Origin: Burkholderia cenocepacia
GTDB taxonomy: Bacteria; Pseudomonadota; Gammaproteobacteria; Burkholderiales; Burkholderiaceae
Direction: 5' to 3'
Assembly: GCF_014211915.1 (NCBI RefSeq)
Contig: NZ_CP060041.1
Span: 1-64,000 of the forward strand
Length of the DNA stretch: 64,000 nucleotides
Shown: in pieces, positions 8,919-18,110 of the stretch
Layout of the letters: every line of letters starts with the position of its first letter
How positions within the stretch are numbered: the first letter of the stretch is position 1
Program-made: the position numbers and the translations under genes
Notes under the pieces: generated by a model
Told to the model about the DNA's origin: nothing
The model's database searches: none
What the model saw: only the letters and a program-made list of their open reading frames with translations

Positions 8919-9065
8919 CTAACCGTCCTCGCCCACTTCGGTCGGGTCCGGCAAGTCGGGCAGGTCGTCGTGGCGCCCGTCGTCGGGCTCGGGCGGCGGA
9001 ATATCCGGCGTGTCGGTCATCTCGTCGTCGTTCGGTGTCGCGTTTGTCGTGTGCGTCGCGCTCAT
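8919..9065 (-). CDS. Very acidic, proline-rich 48-residue protein
   Basis: Short ORF starting MSATHTTNATPNDDEMTDTP, then a run rich in Asp, Glu and Pro. It has no hydrophobic segment and is predicted to be disordered. CGAGGAGGACGATC precedes the ATG, an excellent ribosome site that supports translation. No named family recognised. It resembles the hydrophilic small proteins encoded beside it and at 60.1 kb. Confidence 0.55.
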   Translation of the reverse strand: MSATHTTNATPNDDEMTDTPDIPPPEPDDGRHDDLPDLPDPTEVGEDG

Positions 9066-9350
9066 GATCGTCCTCCTCGGTGTCGACAGGGCGCCGGCGC
9101 GCAGCCGGCATGTCGCTTTCGAGCATCCGGCGTGCCGCGTTGCGTTTCGTATCGGCGCTGCCACTCGCGTTGCGCAGGCTGCGCCGGATGACGCACCGCT
9201 TGTAATTTCTTTAGCGGATTCATTCGCTCGCGGTGAGGCGGGGCTGCCCGATGACGGCATGTCGTTTGCTTGAAGCGTTGCGGGCCGCGGCACTGCCCAT
9301 TGAGGCGCGGTGCGGCGCAACGCAGTCCCCATCCGGACAGGGAGAAATTC

Positions 9351-9631
9351 ATGACCCAGGACAGTCAACGACAGGCCCCGCGTCGCCCGACGCGGCGCAC
9401 GAGACGGCCGACACGCCCGAGCGGCGCAACCCGACCCGTGGCGGCGAATCGACCGCGCGCCCCGGCCATGCGCCCGGCGGCGGCGAGCTCGATTCGATTC
9501 CCGACGATCAGGCGCGCAAGGTGGTGCCGGACGACCCGCGCCAGACCGAGGCGCACGATCCGGCCGGCAAGCCGTGGCCGGACGAGCACGATGCGCCCGA
9601 CGATTCGGGCAACCGGCCGCGGCCGCTGTAG
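9351..9631 (+). pseudogene. Hydrophilic small protein gene with one-base frameshift
   Basis: ATG 9351 follows CAGGGAGAAATTC, a good ribosome site, and encodes MTQDSQRQAP. At a CCCC run near 9380 the sensible protein continues in another frame (SPDAAHETADTPERRNPTRG, ending DDSGNRPRPL at 9631). That frame is rich in Asp, Glu, Pro and Arg like its neighbours, whereas the ATG frame becomes an Arg-rich shadow. One missing C restores a protein of about 93 residues. Function unknown. Confidence 0.55.
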
Positions 9632-9703
9632 CGCACCGGAGCGGGGCGCCGGCCGAATCGTCACGCGTCGTTCCGTTCCGCCCTCCACGCACCGGAGTCC
9701 ATC

Positions 9704-10711
9704 ATGTCATCAGACGAAGTTTCCGAATCGCGCCGCAAATGGGTGCAAGGCACGACGGCCGGACTGGTCGCCAGCGTCGCCCTGCCGACGCTCGCGCAGA
9801 CGGGCGGCGGCGCGCCCGACGCCGGCGATACGGCGCCGCGCGATCCGCGCACGCTTTATCCGCATGCGCCGTTTCCGCAACAGCAGCAGCCCTGGCCGGG
9901 CCTCGCGGGCCGCATGACGCCGCGCCCCGATCACGGCGAGCGCAGTTATCGCGGCAGCGGCCGGCTCGACGGCCGCAAGGCGCTGATCACCGGCGGCGAC
10001 TCGGGCATCGGCCGCGCGGTGGCGATTGCCTGTGCCCGAGAAGGCGCGGACGTCGCGATCGTCTATCTGCCCGACGAGGAGCCCGATGCGCGCGAAGTCG
10101 TGGACCTGATCCGCGGCTCGGGACGCAAGGCGGTGCCGCTGCCGGTCGACATTCGCAGCGAAGACGCGTGCAACGGCCTCGTCGAACGGGCGGTCGCCGC
10201 GCTCGGCGGGCTGGACATTCTGGTGAACAACGCGGGTCGCCAGCAGAGCCACGAATCGATCCTCGACATCAGCACCGAGCAGTTCGACTGGACGCTGCGC
10301 ACCAACCTTTACGCGATGTTCTGGATCACGCGGGCCGCCATTCCACACATGCCGCCCGGTTCGGCGATCGTCAACACGACGTCGGTCAATGCGTACGACC
10401 CGTCGGCGAACCTGCTGGACTACGCGATGACGAAAGCGGCGATCGCGAATTTCACGAAGGGGCTCGCGAAGCAGATGGTCAAGCGCGGCATCCGCGTCAA
10501 CGGCGTCGCGCCGGGGCCGTTCTGGACGCCGTTGCAGGTCAGCGGCGGGCAGACCACGCACAACGTGGAAACGTTCGGCGAACAGGTGCCGATGGGGCGG
10601 CCGGGGCAACCGGCCGAGATCGCGTCGATCTACGTCGAACTGCTTTCGTCGCGTTCGAGCTACGTGACCGGGCAGATCTATGGCGCGTCGGGTGGGGCGG
10701 GGCAGCCTTAG
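9704..10711 (+). CDS. SDR-family oxidoreductase with a twin-arginine-type leader
   Basis: A 335-residue short-chain dehydrogenase/reductase. The N-terminus reads ESRRKWVQGTTAGLVASVAL, an RR motif plus a hydrophobic stretch like a Tat signal, ending near residue 33. The Rossmann fold starts near residue 90 with TGGDSGIGR, followed by NNAG and the catalytic YxxxK in LDYAMTKAA. The closest type I know is the YhxC/Gsp39 group of stress-associated SDRs, which carry an N-terminal extension. It follows the stress-type small genes and may belong with them. Substrate unknown. Confidence 0.85.
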   Translation: MSSDEVSESRRKWVQGTTAGLVASVALPTLAQTGGGAPDAGDTAPRDPRTLYPHAPFPQQQQPWPGLAGRMTPRPDHGERSYRGSGRLDGRKALITGGDSGIGRAVAIACAREGADVAIVYLPDEEPDAREVVDLIRGSGRKAVPLPVDIRSEDACNGLVERAVAALGGLDILVNNAGRQQSHESILDISTEQFDWTLRTNLYAMFWITRAAIPHMPPGSAIVNTTSVNAYDPSANLLDYAMTKAAIANFTKGLAKQMVKRGIRVNGVAPGPFWTPLQVSGGQTTHNVETFGEQVPMGRPGQPAEIASIYVELLSSRSSYVTGQIYGASGGAGQP

Positions 10712-10921
10712 TCGGCAGCGCGGTGCAGGCCGACGCGGCTGTATGCGGCCGGAGCCACCGTTCATCGACACCGCCTGGGCGATTCCGCCCCCCAAATCGG
10801 CGCCGTATGCGCGAGCAGCGATCTTTATCACCGCAGCAGATAAACGTATCCGAATCGCTTCGTTGACGCATGCCGGCACGGCCTCGTAGATTCGCGTTTT
10901 GACCGAATCAGGGGCCGTGCC

Positions 10922-11848
10922 GTGACGACTACCGCCATCCGCGACGCCGCAACGCTTTCCGCCGGGCCTCCCGCCTTGCGGCCGGACGGCGCGGCGCAGC
11001 ATTTCGACATCGTGCCGTTCGACGCGCCGCTCGGCGCCGAGGTGATCGGCCTGAACCTGTCGCAACCGCTTGGCGCCGACGATTTCGCGCGCATCCATCG
11101 CGCGCATCTCGATCACCACGTGCTGGTGTTTCGCGACCAGCGCATCACGCCGGACGAGCACATCGCGTTCAGCCGCCGCTTCGGCCCGCTGCAGATTCAC
11201 GTGCTGCACCAGTTCGCGCTGGCCGGCCACCCGGAAGTGCTGATCGTGTCGAACATCGTCGAGAACGGCAAACCGGTCGGGCTCGGCGACGCCGGCCATT
11301 TCTGGCACTCCGACCTGTCGTACAAGGAAAAACCGAGCCTCGGCTCGCTGCTGCACGCACAGGAGCTGCCGGCGGAAGGCGGCGACACGCTGTTCGCGAA
11401 CATGCATCTCGCGTGGGACACGCTGCCCGCGCACCTGCGCCGCGCGGTCGAAGGGCGGCGCGCAGAACATACGTATCTCGCGCGCTATGCGGAACTGCAG
11501 GCGCGCAGCCCGTGGCGGCCGAACCTGTCGCCCGAGCAGATCGCGCAGGTCGCGGCGGTCGTGCATCCGATCGTGCGCACCCATCCGGAAACCGGCCGCA
11601 AGGCGCTGTTCGTCAGCGAGCATTTCACGACGCGTATCGTCGGGCTGCCCGACGACGAAAGCCGCGCGCTGCTCGACGAACTGTTTGCGCACAGCGTGCG
11701 CGCCGAGCACCTGTATCGGCACGCATGGCGCGACCACGATCTGGTGTTCTGGGACAACCGTTCGCTGATGCATCTCGCCGCCGGCACGCCCGACCATCTG
11801 CGCCGCAAGCTGTACCGCACGACGATCGAAGGCGACGCGCCGTTCTGA
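10922..11848 (+). CDS. TauD/TfdA-family 2-oxoglutarate-dependent dioxygenase (sulfonate or sulfate ester type)
   Basis: Non-haem iron dioxygenase of 308 residues. The iron site is visible as H-S-D in HFWHSDLSYKEKP and the distal His in RSLMHLAAGT; the 2-oxoglutarate arginine is in RRKLYRTTI. Enzymes such as TauD and AtsK release sulfite or sulfate from organosulfur compounds. The start is GTG 10922 with a weak AGGGG upstream. It directly precedes a sulfonate/nitrate-type ABC transporter, an arrangement like atsK with atsRBC or tauD with tauABC, which supports a role in sulfur scavenging. The exact substrate is not determined. Confidence 0.85.
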   Translation: MTTTAIRDAATLSAGPPALRPDGAAQHFDIVPFDAPLGAEVIGLNLSQPLGADDFARIHRAHLDHHVLVFRDQRITPDEHIAFSRRFGPLQIHVLHQFALAGHPEVLIVSNIVENGKPVGLGDAGHFWHSDLSYKEKPSLGSLLHAQELPAEGGDTLFANMHLAWDTLPAHLRRAVEGRRAEHTYLARYAELQARSPWRPNLSPEQIAQVAAVVHPIVRTHPETGRKALFVSEHFTTRIVGLPDDESRALLDELFAHSVRAEHLYRHAWRDHDLVFWDNRSLMHLAAGTPDHLRRKLYRTTIEGDAPF

Positions 11849-11896
11849 GCCGCGCGCCGCGTCATTCATTTCTGCTTCTTCCTGACCGGAGTTCCG

Positions 11897-12928
11897 ATGT
11901 CGTTTTCGTTCTTGCCGGCGCGTCGTGCGCTGGCGGCCACGCTCACCGCCGCGCTCGCCTTCGCGGGCGCGGTCATTCCGCAAGCCGCGCATGCGGAAGG
12001 CCGCATCCGCATCGCCGAGCAGTTCGGCGTCGTCTACCTGATGCTGAACGTCGCGCGCGACCAGCAACTGATCGAGAAGGAAGGGCGCAAGGCCGGCCTC
12101 GACATCAAGGTGGACTGGGTGCGGCTGTCGGGCGGCGCGGCCGTGAACGACGCGCTGCTGTCCGGCGCGGTGGACATCGCGGGCGCGGGCGTCGGGCCGC
12201 TGTTGACCGTGTGGGACCGCACGCGCGGCCGGCAGAACGTGAAGGGCGTCGCGTCGCTCGGCAATTTTCCGTACTACCTCGTGAGCAGCAACCCGAACGT
12301 GAAGACGATCGCCGACCTGAGCGCGAAGGACCGCATCGCGGTGCCGGCGGTCGGCGTGTCGGTGCAGTCGCGCGTGCTGCAGTACGCGGCGGCGAAGCAG
12401 TGGGGCGACAAGCAGTTCGACAAACTCGACCCGCTCACGCAGGCGATTCCGCATCCGGACGCGACGGCCGCGATTCTCGCGAACAGCAACGTGATCACCG
12501 GCCACTTCGGCAATCCGCCGTTCCAGGAGCAGGAACTTGCCGGCAACCCGAACGCGCACATCGTGCTGAATTCGTATGACGTGCTCGGCGGCCCGAGCTC
12601 CGCGACGGTGCTGTACGCGACCGAGAAGTTCCGCGACGACAACCCGAAGACCTACCGCGCGTTCGTCGCCGCGCTGGCCGACGCCGCCCGGCAGATCGCG
12701 GCCGATCCTGAGCGCGCGGCCGATACCTATATTCGCGTGAACGGGTCGAAGATCGATCGCGCGCTGCTGCTGAAGATCCTGCGCAATCCGCAGGTGCAGT
12801 TCAAGACCGCGCCGCAGAACACGCTGCCGCTCGCGCAGTTCATGCATCGCACCGGCGCGATCCGCAACGAACCGAAGTCGTGGCGCGACTACTTCTTCGA
12901 CGATCCGGCGACGGCCGGCGGCAGTTGA
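11897..12928 (+). CDS. ABC transporter periplasmic binding protein, sulfonate/sulfate-ester type
   Basis: A 343-residue secreted protein with a Sec signal peptide ending AAHAEG (about residue 34). It belongs to the NMT1/SsuA-like class: GAGVGPLLTVWDRTRG, SNPNVKTIADLSAKDRIAVP and VQSRVLQYAAAKQWG are typical blocks of aliphatic sulfonate and nitrate binding proteins. It lies 48 bp after the dioxygenase gene and before the ATPase and permease genes, so it is the receptor of that importer. Confidence 0.88.
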   Translation: MSFSFLPARRALAATLTAALAFAGAVIPQAAHAEGRIRIAEQFGVVYLMLNVARDQQLIEKEGRKAGLDIKVDWVRLSGGAAVNDALLSGAVDIAGAGVGPLLTVWDRTRGRQNVKGVASLGNFPYYLVSSNPNVKTIADLSAKDRIAVPAVGVSVQSRVLQYAAAKQWGDKQFDKLDPLTQAIPHPDATAAILANSNVITGHFGNPPFQEQELAGNPNAHIVLNSYDVLGGPSSATVLYATEKFRDDNPKTYRAFVAALADAARQIAADPERAADTYIRVNGSKIDRALLLKILRNPQVQFKTAPQNTLPLAQFMHRTGAIRNEPKSWRDYFFDDPATAGGS

Positions 12929-13055
12929 GCGGCGCCGATGCCGTGACGCCGCGATCGACGCTTATGCGTCGGCGCGGTTTCGATATGTGCAATCGATGGT
13001 TGGTCCGCACGACGCCCGGCCGTATGTTGATGCTTTTCCCGCAAGAGATTCGATC

Positions 13056-14003
13056 GTGAACGCCACTTCTCCCCGAACCTGGTTGCCGCCGTATGCGGCA
13101 CGCGGCGGCGCGTCGCCGGCCGCGTCCGCCGCATCCGAGGCCGGTGCCGCCGGGCGGCCGGCGGCGCAGGCCGCGCAGGCCGGCGCGCACAGCGCACGCT
13201 TGCTCGCCATCGACGCGGTCAGCCTCGAATACCGCAGCGGCGCGCGGATCGTTCGCGCGACGCATCAGGTGAGCTTCGACGTATACGGCAGCGACCGCTT
13301 CGTGCTGCTCGGCCCGTCGGGGTGCGGGAAGTCGACGCTGCTGAAGGCGGTCGCCGGCTTCATCGAGCCCGTCTCGGGTTCGATCACGCTCGACGGCCGG
13401 CCCGTGCGCGGGCCGGGGCCCGACCGCATCGTCGTGTTCCAGGAGTTCGACCAGTTGCCGCCGTGGAAGACGGTCGTCGAGAACGTCGCGTTTCCGTTGC
13501 GCGCCGCCGCGAAGCTGTCGCGCGCCGAAGCACGCGAGCGTGCGCTGCACTATCTCGACAAGGTGGGTCTGAGCACGTTCGCCGACGCCTATCCGCATAC
13601 GTTGTCGGGCGGCATGAAGCAGCGTGTCGCGATTGCGCGGGCGCTGGCGATGCAGCCGCGCGTGCTGCTGATGGACGAACCGTTCGCGGCGCTCGACGCG
13701 CTCACGCGCCGCAAGATGCAGGAGGAACTGCTGCGGCTGTGGGACGAATTCCGCTTCACGCTGCTGTTCGTCACGCACTCGATCGAGGAGGCGCTGGTGG
13801 TCGGCAACCGGATTCTGCTGCTGTCGCCGCATCCGGGCCGCGTGCGCGCGGAGCTCAACAGTCACGAGCATTCGCTGGAGAACGTCGATACCGGCGACTT
13901 CCGCGACAATGTCGCGCGAATCCACCACCTGCTGTTCGACACCGACGCACCGCATGCACCGCATGCACCGCACGCAGCGACGACGGAGGACGCCGCATCA
14001 TGA
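13056..14003 (+). CDS. ABC transporter ATP-binding protein, SsuB/TauB type
   Basis: ATPase of 315 residues. Walker A GPSGCGKST, Q-loop FQEFDQLPPWKT, signature LSGGMKQR, Walker B LLMDEPF and the switch His in FVTHSIEEA are all present. The first 45 residues are an Ala/Gly/Pro-rich extension of doubtful function, and the C-terminus ends with a short repeated HAPHAPHA. I chose GTG 13056 (GCAAGAG upstream); the frame is open to 12987. The stop overlaps the permease start by ATGA. Confidence 0.88.
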   Translation: MNATSPRTWLPPYAARGGASPAASAASEAGAAGRPAAQAAQAGAHSARLLAIDAVSLEYRSGARIVRATHQVSFDVYGSDRFVLLGPSGCGKSTLLKAVAGFIEPVSGSITLDGRPVRGPGPDRIVVFQEFDQLPPWKTVVENVAFPLRAAAKLSRAEARERALHYLDKVGLSTFADAYPHTLSGGMKQRVAIARALAMQPRVLLMDEPFAALDALTRRKMQEELLRLWDEFRFTLLFVTHSIEEALVVGNRILLLSPHPGRVRAELNSHEHSLENVDTGDFRDNVARIHHLLFDTDAPHAPHAPHAATTEDAAS

Positions 14004-14887
14004 GTACGATCGATCCGGCCGTGCCGCCGCTGCCGCCCGTGCGCGCCGAATACACGCGCACGCTCGACGCGCTGCCCGACGCCGAGCGCGCGGCGCCCGC
14101 GCCGCTGCTGCGCCGCATCGCCGGCGCCGCCTGGTTTCGCCGCAGCGTCATCGCGCTCGTGCTGATCGCCGCATGGGAGATCGTCGCGCGCATCGTCGCG
14201 AACGATCTGCTCGTCCCGACCTTCGGCGCGACGCTGGCCGCGTTCGTGCAGGGCATCGAGTCGGGCGAACTGCTGGTCAAGACCGGCATCTCGATGTCGG
14301 TGCTGCTGCGCGGCTATGCGCTGGGCGTGCTGCTGGCGTTCGCGCTGACGTCGCTGGCGGTATCCACGCGCATCGGCCGCGACCTGCTGACGATGCTCAC
14401 GTCGATGTTCAATCCGCTGCCGTCGATCGCATTGCTGCCGATCGCGCTGCTGTGGTTCGGGCTCGGCACCGGCAGCCTGCTGTTCGTGCTCGTGCATGCG
14501 GTGCTGTGGCCGCTCGCGCTCAGCATCTATACCGGCTTCGTCGGCGTGCCCGCCACGCTGAAAATGGCCGGGCGCAACTACGGGCTCACGGGCCTGCGCC
14601 AGATCGCGCTGATCCTCGTGCCGGCCGCGCTGCCGTCGATCCTGTCGGGCCTGCGCGTGGGCTGGGCCTTCGCGTGGCGCACGCTGATCGCGGCCGAGCT
14701 CGTGTTCGGCGCGAGCGCGGGGCAGGGCGGGCTCGGCTGGTACATCTTCCAGAACCGCAACGAGCTGTATACCGACCGCGTGTTCGCGGGGCTCGCGGCC
14801 GTCATCGTGATCGGGCTGCTGGTCGAGAATCTGGTGTTCGATACGCTCGAACGCGCGACCGTGCGCCGCTGGGGCATTCAGCACTGA
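14000..14887 (+). CDS. ABC transporter permease, SsuC/TauC type
   Basis: Inner-membrane permease of 295 residues with about six hydrophobic segments after a 50-residue cytoplasmic N-terminus. The BPD_transp_1 coupling loop reads KMAGRNYGLTGLRQIALILV, with the EAA-like pattern. It completes the importer with the preceding binding protein and ATPase and overlaps the latter by 4 bp. The substrate is probably a sulfonate or sulfate ester by gene context. Confidence 0.9.
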   Translation: MSTIDPAVPPLPPVRAEYTRTLDALPDAERAAPAPLLRRIAGAAWFRRSVIALVLIAAWEIVARIVANDLLVPTFGATLAAFVQGIESGELLVKTGISMSVLLRGYALGVLLAFALTSLAVSTRIGRDLLTMLTSMFNPLPSIALLPIALLWFGLGTGSLLFVLVHAVLWPLALSIYTGFVGVPATLKMAGRNYGLTGLRQIALILVPAALPSILSGLRVGWAFAWRTLIAAELVFGASAGQGGLGWYIFQNRNELYTDRVFAGLAAVIVIGLLVENLVFDTLERATVRRWGIQH

Positions 14888-15046
14888 CGGGGCGGTCCGC
14901 GATCAATCCCGGCGCTTGTATATAACGTAAGCTGAAATCGGTTTATCACGCGCGGCGGGGGCGTCCTTATACTCGGCGGATGCGTGTAACGGACGCCGTG
15001 TCGCGCGTTGCCTCGCCCCCGATCTCCCCCAACAAGGACCTGCCGA

Positions 15047-16264
15047 ATGACTGCCCGTGATGCCGTCGATCCGCGCGACGCATTGCGCGACGCGCTTGCC
15101 GCGCTGCCCGATCTCGCGACCGCGATCGGCGAGGATGCCGCACCCCGCGAGGCGCGTCGCGAACTGCCGTTCGAGGGCTTCGCGCTCTTCCGACGCTCGG
15201 CGCTGGGCGCGCTGCGGATCCCGGTCGAACGCGGCGGCCTCGGCGGCACGCTGGTCGACCTGTTCGACACGATCGCGACGCTGGCGGCCGCCGATTCGAA
15301 TCTCGCGCACGCGCTGCGCATCCACTACGACCAGACCGAGACGCTGCGGCTGTCGCCGCGGACGGCGTTCAACGACGTGCAGCTCCAGCGCGTGCTCGCT
15401 GGCGCGATCTTCGGCGGCGCGTCGACCGAGCGCGGCACGTCGCGCCCGGGCGAGAACACGACCGTGCTGCGCCGCGACGGCGACCACTACCGCGTGACGG
15501 GCCGCAAATACTATTCGACGGGCACCGCGTTCGCCGATTTCGCGCGCATCAACGTGGAGAACGAGCAGGGCGACGCGCTCGCCGTGATCATTCCGGTGGC
15601 GCGCGACGGCCTGCAGGTGCTCGACGACTGGGACGGCATGGGCCAGCGCATGACCGCGAGCGGCAGCCTGTTGCTGAACGACGTGCAGGTGTTCGCGGAC
15701 GAAGTGGTCCCGCGCGACGGGTCGACGCTCGTCGGCCGTCATTGCGGCGCGCTGCGGCAGCTTCATCTCGTCGCGACGGGCGCCGGCATCGTGCGCAACG
15801 TGGTGGCCGATGCGCGCCGCTACGTGCTCGCGCACGGCCGTCCCGCGCTGCACAGCCCGGCGCCGACCGCACGCGACGATCATTTCATCCAGCAGATCGT
15901 CGGCGAGCTGTCCGCGCACAGCCATGCGATCGACGCGCTCGTGCGAGAAAACGCGCGCGTGCTCGACCGTTCCGCCGACGCGATCGAAGTGGGCGCCGCC
16001 GATGCGGATGCACTCGTACTCGACAGCGCGCTCGCGACGGCGCGCACGCAACTGATCGTCAGCAAGCTCGCGCTGCATGCGGCCGAGCGGCTGTTCGAAG
16101 TGGGCGGCGCGTCGGCGACGGCGCGCGAGCACAACTTCGATCGCCACTGGCGCAACCTGCGCACGATCTTCAGCCACAACCCGTTGCTGCACAAGGCGCG
16201 CGTGGTCGGCGATTACGTGCTGAACGGCGTGACCACGCACCTCACCGAAGGGCGCGTGTTCTGA
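15047..16264 (+). CDS. Acyl-CoA-dehydrogenase-fold flavoprotein, SfnB/DszC-like
   Basis: A 405-residue flavoprotein. The acyl-CoA dehydrogenase fold is visible: FGGASTERGTSRPG, TGRKYYSTGTAFADF and the C-terminal helix bundle ending NPLLHKARVVGDYVLNG. Sequence character is that of the SfnB/DszC/MonoC branch, whose members act in sulfur acquisition or sulfur-compound oxygenation rather than beta-oxidation. ATG 15047 follows AAGGACCTGCCGA. It converges with an SfnG-like monooxygenase gene, which supports a role in organosulfur use. Confidence 0.82.
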   Translation: MTARDAVDPRDALRDALAALPDLATAIGEDAAPREARRELPFEGFALFRRSALGALRIPVERGGLGGTLVDLFDTIATLAAADSNLAHALRIHYDQTETLRLSPRTAFNDVQLQRVLAGAIFGGASTERGTSRPGENTTVLRRDGDHYRVTGRKYYSTGTAFADFARINVENEQGDALAVIIPVARDGLQVLDDWDGMGQRMTASGSLLLNDVQVFADEVVPRDGSTLVGRHCGALRQLHLVATGAGIVRNVVADARRYVLAHGRPALHSPAPTARDDHFIQQIVGELSAHSHAIDALVRENARVLDRSADAIEVGAADADALVLDSALATARTQLIVSKLALHAAERLFEVGGASATAREHNFDRHWRNLRTIFSHNPLLHKARVVGDYVLNGVTTHLTEGRVF

Positions 16265-16274
16265 CGGTGGCCGC

Positions 16275-16297
16275 CGACGGCGGCTGCTACGCCGTCG
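16275..16297. terminator. Stem-loop between convergent genes
   Basis: Arms CGACGGCG and CGCCGTCG around a 7-base loop, in the 54-bp gap between the convergent SfnB-like and SfnG-like genes. It is placed to end transcription from both sides. No T-tract. Confidence 0.45.
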
Positions 16298-16318
16298 TGC
16301 CGGGTTTCAGCGCCGGCT

Positions 16319-17506
16319 TCAACGCCGCAAGCCGGCTTCGCGCAGCAGCGGCAGCACGCGCTCGCCGAAGAAGTCCAGGTCGGGCTTGAAATCGTAGAAA
16401 CTCAACTGGATGCCGTCGATGCCCGCGCGGTGCAGCCGCACGATGGTATCGGCGACTTCTTCGGGCGACCCGGTGATCGAGATGTTGCCGCCGATCGCGC
16501 GCGCGGCGGCCTGCGCACGCTGCTCGAACCCGCCGCGCCACGCGTGCGCGTCGCTGTCGAAGCGATGGAAGCTGCCTTCGTCCGCATGCGCGACGATCGC
16601 GTCGCGGTAGGCGCGCGCTTCGGCCGCCGTCTCGCGGCAGATCACGAGCGGATTGAGCAAGGCGCGGATCGTGCGGCCGCGTGCGGCGGCGGCCGCCTTC
16701 ACGCGGGCGGTATGCGCGGGCAGCGCATCGATCGCGCGTTCGGCGTCCGGGCCAGCCGGGCTCGTGACGAACACGATGTCTGAATAGCGCGCGGCGAATG
16801 CGATGCCCGCATCGGAACCCGTCGCGTTGATCAGCAGCGGGCGGCCGTAGCGCGGCTTCGGCGTCACGAATGCGCCACCCAGCCGCCAGCTCGACAGCTC
16901 GGGCGTGTAGCTGAAATTGTCCGGTTGCGCCCACAACTGCTGGACCGCATCGAGGAATTCCGCGGCCATCTCGTAGCGCCGGTCGTGTTCGATCCGGTTC
17001 CAGCCGAACATCTCGTGCTCGATCGCGCGGTGGCCGGTCACCACGTTGATGCCCCAGCGGCCGCGCGAAATGTGGTCGAGCGTCGCGGTGAACTTCGCGA
17101 AATGCAGCGGATGCCATGGCCCGTAGAGCACGTGGCTCGTCGCGACGAGGATGATCCGCTCGGTGCGCGCCGTCAGCGCGGCCAGCGTCATGAACGAATC
17201 GAGCGCCTGGCCGTCGAACACGCCGCCGTAGCCGCCTTTCGGCAGCCATTGCGACAGCGCGAACACGAGATCGAAGCCGAGCGCTTCGGCGCGGGCCACG
17301 AGATCGGCGTTGTAGTCGAACGTCCAGTCGGTCGAGCGCGGCAGCGTCGATGCGCTCCATCCTCCAGCCTGGATCGGCAGGAACAGCCCGAGCATCAGCG
17401 GCTGCGCGAGCGTGCGCGAGACGGGGCTGTCGGGGAATTCCGCCGGCGAACGAACGTCGACGAACGGCGTCGGCGCGAGCGCGGCGGCGAGGGTGGAATC
17501 GCTCAT
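16319..17506 (-). CDS. Luciferase-like FMNH2-dependent monooxygenase, SfnG/SsuD-like
   Basis: LLM-class flavin monooxygenase of 395 residues. Typical blocks are TDWTFDYNADLVARAEALGFD, LDHISRGRWGINVVTG, EHEMFGWNRIEHDRRYEMAAEFLD and the C-terminal GSPEEVADTIVRLHRAGIDG. The best match I know is the dimethyl sulfone/alkanesulfonate monooxygenase group (SfnG, SsuD), which cleave C-S bonds to give sulfite. ATG 17506 follows AAGGACCCTGTG. A flavin reductase partner is not seen nearby. The sulfite it would release could feed the dehydrogenase encoded upstream on the same strand. Confidence 0.82.
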   Translation of the reverse strand: MSDSTLAAALAPTPFVDVRSPAEFPDSPVSRTLAQPLMLGLFLPIQAGGWSASTLPRSTDWTFDYNADLVARAEALGFDLVFALSQWLPKGGYGGVFDGQALDSFMTLAALTARTERIILVATSHVLYGPWHPLHFAKFTATLDHISRGRWGINVVTGHRAIEHEMFGWNRIEHDRRYEMAAEFLDAVQQLWAQPDNFSYTPELSSWRLGGAFVTPKPRYGRPLLINATGSDAGIAFAARYSDIVFVTSPAGPDAERAIDALPAHTARVKAAAAARGRTIRALLNPLVICRETAAEARAYRDAIVAHADEGSFHRFDSDAHAWRGGFEQRAQAAARAIGGNISITGSPEEVADTIVRLHRAGIDGIQLSFYDFKPDLDFFGERVLPLLREAGLRR

Positions 17507-17585
17507 CACAGGGTCCTTGCTGAAAGGTGCGACGCGACTCGCGCGACTGCGCGGCCCGATGCGGCGGCAAGTGGCGCGAGACGCG

Positions 17586-18110
17586 TCATAACTTGCCCGG
17601 CCGCGGGTCGGGCACGAAGCCGTCGCGGTTCGGCATCCGCACGCGCGGCAGCGTGCGCGCGTCGAGCCGGGCGTCGCCGGGCACGATGCCGTTCAGGTGG
17701 AGGACGTACGCGGTGACCGCATAGACGTCGTCCGCGCTCAGCGATTGCGGGGCGTTGTACGGCATCGCGCGGCGAATGTAGTCGAACAGCGTCGTCGCGT
17801 ACGGCCAGTAGCTGCCGACCGTCTTTTTGGGCTTCGCGCTGGCGAGCGAGCCGACGCCGCCGACGAGCGGATCGCCGACGCCGCCTTCGCCGCCGGCGCC
17901 GTGGCACATCGCGCACTTGTCCGCGAACACGTGGCCGCCGCGGGCGACCGTACCCGCGCCGGGCGGCAGGCCGCTGCCGTCCGGTGCGACGTCGATGTCC
18001 CACGCGGCGAGCGCCGCGCGATCGACCGGCTGGCCGAGACCGAAGCCGGCGCCGAACGCGCTCGACGTCATCGCGCAGGCTGCAAGGAGGCAGGCGAGCG
18101 GCTTACGCAT
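17586..18110 (-). CDS. Periplasmic monohaem cytochrome c, partner of sulfite dehydrogenase
   Basis: A 174-residue protein with a Sec signal peptide (cleavage near residue 20). One haem site, CAMCH (residues 66-70), and a likely Met ligand in RRAMPYNAPQSL are present. The first 8 bp of the gene overlap the end of the molybdoenzyme gene, so the two are translationally coupled. A single haem and small size resemble SorB more than the larger dihaem SoxD. It would carry electrons from sulfite oxidation to the respiratory chain. Confidence 0.87.
   Translation of the reverse strand: MRKPLACLLAACAMTSSAFGAGFGLGQPVDRAALAAWDIDVAPDGSGLPPGAGTVARGGHVFADKCAMCHGAGGEGGVGDPLVGGVGSLASAKPKKTVGSYWPYATTLFDYIRRAMPYNAPQSLSADDVYAVTAYVLHLNGIVPGDARLDARTLPRVRMPNRDGFVPDPRPGKL

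Noticed and set aside
9710..12847. A 1045-codon open frame on the minus strand
   Set aside because: Antisense to the SDR, dioxygenase and binding-protein genes, whose family motifs are clear; its own sequence is low-complexity Arg-rich.
13945..13975. Short tandem repeat in the ABC ATPase 3' end, checked as a possible array
   Set aside because: Only two to three copies of a 9-base unit encoding HAPHAPHA; far too short for a CRISPR or satellite.
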